A stretch of 5,050 bases of DNA from Microbacteriaceae bacterium (GTDB lineage: Bacteria > Actinomycetota > Actinomycetes > Actinomycetales > Microbacteriaceae), in the NCBI GenBank assembly GCA_026785785.1, contig JAJAZI010000344.1, forward strand, positions 1 to 5,050, read 5' to 3'. This document shows, one piece after another, positions 1-5,050 of the stretch (positions are counted from its first letter, which is position 1; each line of letters begins with the position of its first letter). The notes under the pieces are model-generated. The model ran no database searches, was not told the DNA's origin, and saw only the letters and a program-made list of their open reading frames with translations. The position numbers were made by a program, and so were the translations under genes.

Positions 1-83
1 ACCAGGGAGAGCACCCTGCCCTCGATGCGTTCGGGGGTCGAGAGCGGGAGCAGCTGGTCGGGGTCGTAGTGTGGCGGCTTCAT
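1..83 (-). CDS. N-terminal fragment of an unrecognised protein (runs off left edge)
   Basis: Reading leftwards from an ATG at 83-81 gives an open frame to the window edge, beginning MKPPHYDPDQLLPLSTPERI and continuing EGRVLSLV. It is soluble and mixed in character, with no signal peptide or membrane segment in the visible part. Third codon positions are almost all G or C (for example CCG, CAC, TAC, GAC, CTC), as expected of a real gene in this genome. A GTG lies immediately upstream at 86-84 in the same frame and could be the start instead. The ribosome site is weak: a GGGG run sits too close to the ATG, and a GAGGGG lies about 13 bases upstream. The gene is on the same strand as sbcC and downstream of it, separated by 179 bp. 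I do not recognise the family and assign no function. It could be a separate transcription unit or a distal gene of the sbcDC transcript. Confidence 0.6.
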   Translation of the reverse strand, partial: MKPPHYDPDQLLPLSTPERIEGRVLSL

Positions 84-133
84 CACCCCAGAGTCGCCCC
101 TCAGCGCCCAGTGCGGGCGATGCGGCGGCGATA

Positions 134-142
134 CGTGGATAA
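134..142 (-). other. DnaA-box-like nonamer
   Basis: The minus strand reads TTATCCACG here, matching eight of nine positions of the DnaA-box consensus TTATCCACA. It is one isolated copy in the spacer upstream of the left-edge gene. No cluster of boxes, AT-rich unwinding element or dnaA/dnaN gene is visible, so this is not an origin. It could be a stray regulatory DnaA site or a chance match. Confidence 0.2.
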
Positions 143-177
143 CTCCGGCTGGATGCGCGTCGGGGAGGGGCGGCGCG

Positions 178-215
178 GCTGGGTGAGGGGGCCGCGGCCG
201 ACGTCCGCACCCAGC
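178..215. terminator. Possible GC-rich hairpin between sbcC and the left-edge gene
   Basis: Perfect 8-bp inverted arms, GCTGGGTG at 178-185 and CACCCAGC at 208-215, enclose 22 bases. The loop holds a second self-complementary stretch, GGCCGCGGCC at 190-199. The element lies about 50 bases past the sbcC stop on the sbcC strand, a plausible place for transcription to end. There is no T-tract on either side, so it is not a classical intrinsic terminator. Many high-GC actinobacterial hairpins lack one, and in DNA this GC-rich such palindromes also arise by chance. Confidence 0.3.
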
Positions 216-218
216 GAC

Positions 219-266
219 CCGCCCGCCTGCTCACCCGCCCGCCTGCTCACCTGCTCACCCGCTCAG
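219..266. repeat. 8-bp-periodic tandem repeat spanning the sbcC stop codon
   Basis: Forty-eight bases read as six consecutive octamers: CCGCCCGC (219), CTGCTCAC (227), CCGCCCGC (235), CTGCTCAC (243), CTGCTCAC (251) and CCGCTCAG (259). The first four make two perfect copies of a 16-bp unit, 219-234 and 235-250. The last octamer contains the sbcC stop codon (TCA on the plus strand at 263-265). On the sbcC strand the repeat places TGA trinucleotides at offsets 0, 8, 16 and 32 from the true stop, which covers all three reading frames within 20 bases. It probably arose by replication slippage. A function is not evident. Confidence 0.75.
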
Positions 267-3200
267 GCGAGCATTCGGGCCTCCGCGATCTCGCTCCATC
301 CGTTGCTCGACACCGTGATCTCGAGGTGCGCCGTGATCTGCTCCTTCATCGCCTCGACGTGGCTGATCAGGCCGATCGTTCGCCCGCCCGCCCGCAGGGA
401 GTCGAGCGTGCTCAGCGCGATCTCGAGGGTGTCGCTGTCGAGCGAGCCGAAGCCCTCGTCGATGAACAGGGTGTCGAGCCGGATGCCGCCGGCCTGGTTC
501 TGCACAACCTCGGCGAGGCCGAGGGCGAGTGCGAGCGAGGCGAGGAAGGTCTCGCCGCCGGAGAGCGAGTGGGTTGCTCGGGCGCGCCCGCTGTGCTCGT
601 CGCGGATGGCGAGCCCGAGCCCGGACTGCACGTTGCGGTAGGCGATGGCGTCGTCGTGCTCGAGCGCGTACCGGCCGCTCGTCATGGTGCGCAGGCGCGC
701 GTTCGCGGCCGCGACGATCTCCTCGAGGCGGGCGGCGAGCACGTAGGTCTCGAGGCGCATCCGCTTGTCGTTCGGCTCCTTGCCCTCGACGGCGTTGGCG
801 AGTTCCCGCAGCTGGCGTTGCTCGTCGAGCAGCGCCCCGGATGCCGCGATCCGACGCCGCGCGGAGGCGACGACGGCGCCGAGCTGCTCTACCCGTGCGC
901 CCAGCGAGGTACTCGCGGCGAGGGCGGCATCCCGTGACGCCGCCGCGGCGTCGCGGGCGGCCTCGGCCGGGAGGAGCTCGACCGCGTCGTCGGGCACGGC
1001 CGCGATCGCGGGCTCCGCGAGAGTCGCGGCCGCGGCGGCGAGGGCGTCGTCGAAACGACGGATGCGCGCCCCGATCGCCGCGACCGCGCCGACGTCGCGT
1101 CGCGCATCGACGACGGAGGACTCGTCGGCGAAGCCGTGCTCGTCGAGCACCTCGCGAACCGCCGCGGTTGCCGTGTCAAGCGTCTCGGCGCGCGCGGAGA
1201 CCGCCGCGATCGCGTCGGCCAGAGCCGACGCGGCATCCAGCTGCTGCCGCAGTTGTGCCGCTCGGGCCGCGACGGAGTCGAAGTCGCCGCGGTGGGTCGC
1301 GATTCGCGCCTCGAGCGCGGAACACCGCGTGCGGCTCTCGACCAGCCGCCGCTCGGCCTCGTCACGGTCGGACCGGATCTGGTCGAGGGCGGTCGCGGCC
1401 TCCGCGAACTCGGTCATAAGGCGCGACAGCTCCAGCGCGAGGCCGGCCGATTCTGCGACGGCAGCCACGGCTGCGGCCAGTCGTTCGCGAGCCTCGGCGA
1501 GGTCGACCTCAAGTTGCGCGCTCGCCTTGCCGCCCGCTGTCGCCCGCGCTTCAGCGACGCGCCGGTCGAGATCCTTCGTTCCCTCGTGCGCGGCGTCGAG
1601 GTCGGCCTGCCGTGCGGCGGCGGCGGTGCGGGCGCGCTCGATATCCTCCGGGGTGACCGGGGCGCCGTCGAAGGTCGCCGGGGCGGGATGCTCCGCCGAA
1701 CCGCAGACAGAGCAGGCTTCGCCGTCCCGCAGCTCGCCGGCGAGCTCGGCGGCATGCCCGGAGAGCCGGTGGGTCATCAGGTCGTGGACGAGCGTGGCGG
1801 ACGCGGCGGCCTCGCCGCTCGCGGCGGTCGCGGCGGCAAGCGCGGCAGTGAGCTTCGGCGCGAGGCGGTCCACCATCGCCGCGGCCTTCTCGGCGGCGGT
1901 GAGCCGCTCGACCCGCTCGGCGGCGTCGGACTGCGCGGCGGCAAGAACGTTCACCTCTCCCAGCCGGGTGCGGATGCCCTCGAGCTCGTTGGGCAGGGAC
2001 TGCGCCCGGGCAATCCGCTCGGCGACCGCGGTCGCGAGGCCGTCGCGCCCGCGCTGCAGCGTGCCGGTTGCGGCGGTCAGTGCGGGAAGCGCAGCCTCGT
2101 CGTCGAGAGCGTCGGAGAGGGTGCCGAGCGTTTCCCTGAGGTCGTCGATCTCGGCGCGCAGGTCACTGGTGCTCGGGGAGTGGTCGCCCGCGACGTGACC
2201 GCGATACCCCTCCCGGGCGAAAATCTCGGTGGCCAGGGCGGAGTCGAGCGCGTCGGCGGCGGTCCGCCTCGCGGTCACCTGCGGCGTCGCTGCGGCCGCG
2301 TGGCGCGCGAGGTCGAGGGCCTCGCGGTCCCGGGCGACGGTGTCTCGCTCGGCCTCGAGCTCGGCGAGACGGCGCCGCGCGTCATCGCGCCGCTCCTGCT
2401 GCGCGCGCGTCTTCTCGAGTGCGCGATGGGCCAGGTCGGTGACGGTGAATTCGGCGTCGGCTCGCGTTGCGGCATCCGTCGCGGCGAGCAGCCGGTCGGT
2501 CAGCAATGCGAGCCCCTGCTCGAACCACGCGAGGTCGGGATCGAGCGGTGTCGAGATGCTGGATTCACCGGTCCCGGGTCCGTTGGCCGCCGTGTGGAGC
2601 CAGCCGGCCAAGGGGTTGCCCCCGCCGCCCGTCTCGGCGCCGCTGACCGCCTCGAGGTCGCCCAGCAGCGCGGCAGCGTGGGCCGCGTCGACGGCGATTG
2701 CCTCGCGGGCAGCTGCCAGCCGAGCGTCGAGCGCCTTGCGCTGGTCCACTAGCGCGGTCTCGATGTCGAGGAAGCGGTGGGTGCCGAAGAGGCTGCGCAG
2801 CACCTTCTGCCGGTCGTCGTTCTTCGCGAGCAGGAACTCCTGGAACCGGTTCTGGGCGAGCAGGATCACCTGCAGAAACTGGTCTTTGGTGAGTCCGACG
2901 ATGCGCCGCACCTCGGGGCCGACCTGGGCCGGGATGGCGGCGATGCCCTCCCAGTGGTCGCCGCGGCGCACGGCCAGCTCCGCGGTGGCCTTCTCCAGGG
3001 CCATCCCGACGCCTCTCTTCTTCGGACGGTCGTAGGCCGGGCTGCGCGAGAGCCGGTAGTCGGTCTCGTGCACCGTGAAGACGAGCTCGACCCGGGTCGG
3101 GTCATCGGCGGCACAGTGGTCGCTGCGCAGGTTCGACTCGGTGCCGTCGTAGCGGGGCACGCTGCCGTAGAGGGCGAAGCAGATCGCGTCGAGGATGCTC

Positions 3201-3325
3201 GACTTGCCCGCTCCCGTCTTGCCGGTGATGAGAAAGAGGCCGTCCCCGGCGAACCGGTCGAAGTCGACGAGCTGGCGCTGCTTGTAGGGGCCGAACCCCT
3301 CGATTTCCAGTGTGCGGATTCTCAT
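263..3325 (-). CDS. sbcC: SbcC, Rad50-like ATPase subunit of the SbcCD nuclease
   Basis: The 1020-residue product is the ATPase subunit of SbcCD. It uses ATP to control SbcD and to tether and open DNA ends, so that the complex degrades ends and cleaves hairpins or protein-blocked DNA. The order of motifs is complete. Walker A GKTGAGKS lies at 35-42, after the family-typical start MRIRTLEIEGFGPY. The Q-loop is around Q158 (LLAQNRFQEFLLAK). A long Ala/Glu/Arg-rich coiled coil runs from about 190 to 840 and is interrupted by the zinc hook C538-S-V-C541 (CSVCGSAEHP). The ABC signature LSGGE is at 921-925, Walker B with the catalytic glutamate is LFIDE at 953-957, the D-loop SLD is at 961-963, and the H-loop histidine is H989 (LISHV). 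Length is near that of E. coli SbcC. A Gly/Pro/Ser-rich break at about 230-262 interrupts the first coil arm. The ATG overlaps the sbcD stop as ATGA, so translation is probably coupled. A GAGG motif lies 7 bases upstream. The gene looks intact. Confidence 0.97.
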   Translation of the reverse strand: MRIRTLEIEGFGPYKQRQLVDFDRFAGDGLFLITGKTGAGKSSILDAICFALYGSVPRYDGTESNLRSDHCAADDPTRVELVFTVHETDYRLSRSPAYDRPKKRGVGMALEKATAELAVRRGDHWEGIAAIPAQVGPEVRRIVGLTKDQFLQVILLAQNRFQEFLLAKNDDRQKVLRSLFGTHRFLDIETALVDQRKALDARLAAAREAIAVDAAHAAALLGDLEAVSGAETGGGGNPLAGWLHTAANGPGTGESSISTPLDPDLAWFEQGLALLTDRLLAATDAATRADAEFTVTDLAHRALEKTRAQQERRDDARRRLAELEAERDTVARDREALDLARHAAAATPQVTARRTAADALDSALATEIFAREGYRGHVAGDHSPSTSDLRAEIDDLRETLGTLSDALDDEAALPALTAATGTLQRGRDGLATAVAERIARAQSLPNELEGIRTRLGEVNVLAAAQSDAAERVERLTAAEKAAAMVDRLAPKLTAALAAATAASGEAAASATLVHDLMTHRLSGHAAELAGELRDGEACSVCGSAEHPAPATFDGAPVTPEDIERARTAAAARQADLDAAHEGTKDLDRRVAEARATAGGKASAQLEVDLAEARERLAAAVAAVAESAGLALELSRLMTEFAEAATALDQIRSDRDEAERRLVESRTRCSALEARIATHRGDFDSVAARAAQLRQQLDAASALADAIAAVSARAETLDTATAAVREVLDEHGFADESSVVDARRDVGAVAAIGARIRRFDDALAAAAATLAEPAIAAVPDDAVELLPAEAARDAAAASRDAALAASTSLGARVEQLGAVVASARRRIAASGALLDEQRQLRELANAVEGKEPNDKRMRLETYVLAARLEEIVAAANARLRTMTSGRYALEHDDAIAYRNVQSGLGLAIRDEHSGRARATHSLSGGETFLASLALALGLAEVVQNQAGGIRLDTLFIDEGFGSLDSDTLEIALSTLDSLRAGGRTIGLISHVEAMKEQITAHLEITVSSNGWSEIAEARMLA

Positions 3326-4485
3326 GCGACGGCCTCATCGAGATCGTCGGATGCCGCCTGCACCGCGATCGCATCGCGGATCGTCTCCCGCTCGTACTCG
3401 CTGGGCCCGGCACCATTGCGCACAAAGGTGAGGAAGTCGGCGACGATCTCGTTGTCGGACTTGCCGCGCACCCGCTCGGCGTAGCTGTCGTCGCCGGTGT
3501 CGGCGGTGATCAGCGGGCGGTGCTGGAGCTTCACACAGTGCGGGAACCGCTGCTGCAGTCGGCGCATGCCGTCGAGCGGCCGCACCTGGTCGGTGAGAAC
3601 GGCGGAAACCCAGGCGTCGGCGTCGGTGTCGTGGCGGGCATCCGTCAGCAGCTCGTCGATCGTGCCGGTGAGAACGGCGAGCCGCCGGGGGATCGGGAGG
3701 TGGACCCATGCCACCTCGCCGAGTCCGTCGGCGTCGAGCTGCACGAGCCAGGCCCCGCGCGGGCGGGTCGCCTCGCCGAAGGAGTAGTGCAGCGGGGCGC
3801 CCGAGTAGCGCACGCGCTCGCTGATCGTGTTGCGGGAGTGGATGTGGCCGAGCGCGACGTAGTCGGGTCCGTCGAAGACTCCCGCGGGAACGTAGTCGAT
3901 CCCGCCGGAGGTGATGTCGCGTTCGACGTCGCTCGATTCAACGCCGACCGCGAAGCAGTGCGAGAGCACGACCGAGCGTCCGCCGCGGGCGGCGAGATCG
4001 GCGCGCACCCGGCCCATCGCGAAGCCGAGCACCTGCTCGTGCGTGCTGAGCCTCGCGTCGGGGTAGTGGTGCCGCACGAGCGACGGCTCGAGGTATGGAA
4101 TGCCGTAGAAGTGCACCGGTCCGTGCTCGTCCGAGATCGTCACCGGGGTATCGAGCTGGTCGTGCCTCGCGATGACGTGGATGCCGGCCAGCTGCGCGAA
4201 CTCGGACTGGAAGCCCAACCGCGTGGCCGAATCGTGGTTGCCGCTCGTCAGGATCACCGAGGCTCCGGCCTCGCGTAGCTGCCGGAGGGCGGAGGTGAGC
4301 ACGGTGTAGAAGTCCGCCGCGGGCGTGGCCGAGTCGAAGATGTCGCCAGCGACCACGACGACATCGACCGCGCGGTGCCGCACCTCGTCGACGAGCGCGG
4401 CGAGTACGACGCGGAGGTTTTCGACCGTCGAGTGCCCATGGAAGGTGCGCCCGATATGCCAGTCGGAGGTGTGGAGGATTCGCAT
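3322..4485 (-). CDS. sbcD: SbcD, Mre11-like nuclease subunit of the SbcCD complex
   Basis: The 387-residue product is the metal-dependent (Mn-type) nuclease subunit that, with SbcC, acts as a dsDNA exonuclease and hairpin endonuclease. The metallophosphoesterase motifs occur in order: D8-W-H10 (HTSDWH), G47-D48-IFD51, the GNHD motif at 82-85 with catalytic-type H84, H176 (VVLSHCF), and G213-H214-I-H216. A capping domain follows from about residue 265. The charged C-terminal helices, about 335-387, are where the family contacts the SbcC coiled-coil base. I chose the ATG at 4485 because MRILHTSDWH aligns with the usual SbcD N terminus. A GTG at 4545 would add 20 residues unlike the family. No clear Shine-Dalgarno precedes the ATG, and a -10-like TAGCGT ends 7 bases upstream, so the transcript may be nearly leaderless. 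It is first in the sbcDC operon and overlaps sbcC by 4 bases. No actinobacterial LexA box (GAAC-N4-GTTC) is visible upstream, so SOS control is not indicated. Confidence 0.96.
   Translation of the reverse strand: MRILHTSDWHIGRTFHGHSTVENLRVVLAALVDEVRHRAVDVVVVAGDIFDSATPAADFYTVLTSALRQLREAGASVILTSGNHDSATRLGFQSEFAQLAGIHVIARHDQLDTPVTISDEHGPVHFYGIPYLEPSLVRHHYPDARLSTHEQVLGFAMGRVRADLAARGGRSVVLSHCFAVGVESSDVERDITSGGIDYVPAGVFDGPDYVALGHIHSRNTISERVRYSGAPLHYSFGEATRPRGAWLVQLDADGLGEVAWVHLPIPRRLAVLTGTIDELLTDARHDTDADAWVSAVLTDQVRPLDGMRRLQQRFPHCVKLQHRPLITADTGDDSYAERVRGKSDNEIVADFLTFVRNGAGPSEYERETIRDAIAVQAASDDLDEAVA
3333..3336 (-). promoter_or_regulatory. Ribosome binding site of sbcC inside the sbcD 3' end
   Basis: The minus strand reads GAGG seven bases before the sbcC ATG, within the last codons of sbcD. 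Together with the ATGA stop/start overlap at 3322-3325, it supports this start and suggests coupled translation that would keep the two subunits in proportion. Confidence 0.55.
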
Positions 4486-4492
4486 GTGTCCG

Positions 4493-4498
4493 ACGCTA
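4493..4498 (-). promoter_or_regulatory. Possible -10 element for sbcDC
   Basis: The minus strand reads TAGCGT, fitting the TANNNT pattern, and ends seven bases before the sbcD ATG. That would start transcription at or next to the start codon. No convincing -35 lies 16-19 bases further upstream, where a GC-rich inverted repeat sits instead. The call rests on the hexamer, its spacing and the lack of a Shine-Dalgarno. Confidence 0.3.
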
Positions 4499-4504
4499 AC
4501 CCGC

Positions 4505-4522
4505 GCCGCCGACACTGGCGGC
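4505..4522. promoter_or_regulatory. Inverted repeat in the divergent sbcD / cold-shock gene spacer
   Basis: Perfect arms GCCGCC (4505-4510) and GGCGGC (4517-4522) flank the six bases GACACT. The element covers the place where a -35 for sbcD would lie and is upstream of the cold-shock gene promoter, a position suitable for an operator. The arms are pure G/C and short, so chance is a serious alternative. Confidence 0.22.
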
Positions 4523-4540
4523 AGGAGCGCGCCGGTCACT

Positions 4541-4570
4541 TTCACGGATGCCGCGGCGCGGGGTTACGAT
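4541..4570 (+). promoter_or_regulatory. Predicted promoter of the cold-shock/DUF1294 gene, probably leaderless
   Basis: A -35-like TTCACG (4541-4546, four of six matches to TTGACA) and a -10-like TACGAT (4565-4570, four of six matches to TATAAT) are separated by 18 bp. The -10 ends six bases before the ATG at 4577, so transcription would start at about the A of the start codon. No Shine-Dalgarno with proper spacing is present, only GGCGG touching the ATG. Leaderless mRNAs are common in actinobacteria. Confidence 0.5.
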
Positions 4571-4576
4571 CGGCGG

Positions 4577-5050
4577 ATGGCACCCGGAGCAGAGCGCATC
4601 GACGGCACTCTCGTGTCGTGGAAGGATTCGCGCGGTTTCGGCTTCATCGCTCCGGCGAACGGCGGCGCCGACGTGTTCGTGCACATCTCCGAGTTCGTCG
4701 ACGCGAGCAGACGGCCGCTCCTCGGCGAGGCGTTCACCTTCGAGACGGGGGCGACGCCTGAGGGGAAGATCAGGGCTCGCCGCGTGCTCGCGCTCGGCGC
4801 GACGCTCGACGACACTCCGCCGCCGGTCAAGCGAGCGCTCAACCTGGGCCTCGCCGGCTACCTCGCCGTCGCGGCCTTCGTCGTGCTTTTCGCCCTCATC
4901 GCTACCGAGCGGGACCTGCCGGTCTGGGTGATCGGCCTTTACCTGGGTACGAGCATCCTGGCCTTTCTCGTCTACGCCGATGACAAGTCCGCCGCAGCGT
5001 CGGGGCGCTGGCGCACCCCGGAGGGCTCGCTGCTCGCGCTCGGGCTCGTC
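4577..5050 (+). CDS. Cold-shock domain / DUF1294 membrane fusion protein (C terminus cut by window end)
   Basis: The frame stays open from the ATG to the window edge, giving 158 residues. Residues 6-72 form a cold-shock (OB-fold, nucleic-acid-binding) domain, with RNP1 KDSRGFGFI at 16-24 and RNP2 VFVHIS at 33-38. A short Pro-containing linker at about 75-85 follows. There are then two hydrophobic segments, about 88-109 (GLAGYLAVAAFVVLFALIA) and 114-134 (LPVWVIGLYLGTSILAFLVY). Next comes the start of the DUF1294 signature, YADDK at 133-137 followed by G143-RWR-TPE149 and a hydrophobic stretch. In this family a GGWPGA-like segment normally follows, so some tens of residues are probably missing. 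The fusion is a known architecture. The cold-shock domain should lie on the cytoplasmic side with DUF1294 in the membrane. The role is not established; RNA or ssDNA binding at the membrane is an inference. It is divergent from sbcD with a 91-bp spacer. Confidence 0.9.
   Translation, partial: MAPGAERIDGTLVSWKDSRGFGFIAPANGGADVFVHISEFVDASRRPLLGEAFTFETGATPEGKIRARRVLALGATLDDTPPPVKRALNLGLAGYLAVAAFVVLFALIATERDLPVWVIGLYLGTSILAFLVYADDKSAAASGRWRTPEGSLLALGLV

Noticed and set aside
2230..2480. Possible frameshift or break in sbcC, suggested by the low-complexity alanine-rich coil
   Set aside because: One uninterrupted 1020-codon frame carries all motifs from Walker A to the H-loop. Ala/Glu/Arg richness is normal for this coiled coil.
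765..2752. Two long plus-strand open frames (477 and 538 codons, 765-2198 and 1136-2752) opposite sbcC
   Set aside because: They are antisense shadows. DNA with G/C at nearly every third codon position keeps other frames free of stops. The translations are low-complexity Ala/Ser/Arg- or Gly/Arg-rich with no domain motifs, while the minus strand encodes a complete SbcC.
3310..4278. A 322-codon plus-strand open frame opposite sbcD
   Set aside because: It lies wholly antisense to sbcC/sbcD codons with all nuclease motifs intact on the other strand. The translation has no recognisable domain.
4486..4545. An upstream GTG start that would lengthen SbcD by 20 residues
   Set aside because: The added residues do not resemble SbcD N termini, the family begins at the MRILHTSDWH motif, and the extension would overlap the likely promoter.
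4486..4576. SOS (LexA) box upstream of sbcD
   Set aside because: No GAAC-N4-GTTC or close variant is present in the spacer.
4564..4842. Minus-strand open frame over the start of the cold-shock gene
   Set aside because: The plus strand carries clear RNP1 and RNP2 motifs and a DUF1294 signature. The antisense product shows no motif.
1..5050. A novel defence or mobile system
   Set aside because: The content is a standard sbcDC operon, a known cold-shock/DUF1294 fusion and one gene fragment. There are no transposase, integrase, toxin-antitoxin, CRISPR or reverse-transcriptase signatures.

Overview
The window is GC-rich DNA of high-GC actinobacterial character. Codon third positions are almost all G or C, the sbcCD operon is of actinobacterial type, and one start codon sits directly behind a -10-like hexamer, as in leaderless genes. 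A member of the Microbacteriaceae is a reasonable guess from sequence style, but no rRNA or other lineage marker is present. Nothing looks recently transferred: there is no insertion sequence, integrase, tRNA, CRISPR array or shift in base composition.

Layout from left to right. Bases 1-83 hold the first 27 complete codons of an unrecognised minus-strand gene that runs off the left edge. Bases 84-262 are a spacer between two minus-strand genes. It contains a possible GC-rich hairpin, a DnaA-box-like octamer and an 8-bp-periodic tandem repeat that runs into the sbcC stop codon. Bases 263-4485 are a minus-strand two-gene operon, sbcD then sbcC, joined by a 4-base ATGA overlap. Bases 4486-4576 are a short divergent promoter region. 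From 4577 to the right edge, a plus-strand gene encodes a cold-shock domain fused to a DUF1294 membrane domain. It is cut by the window end.

SbcD (Mre11-like nuclease) and SbcC (Rad50-like ATPase with a zinc-hook coiled coil) form the SbcCD complex, which processes DNA hairpins and blocked DNA ends. All the catalytic motifs expected of both subunits are visible, so the operon looks intact. The cold-shock/DUF1294 protein is transcribed away from it and has no evident link to DNA repair.

I found no undescribed system here. The points most worth a second look are the octamer repeat at the sbcC 3' end, the predicted leaderless promoter of the cold-shock/DUF1294 gene, and the compact divergent control region.
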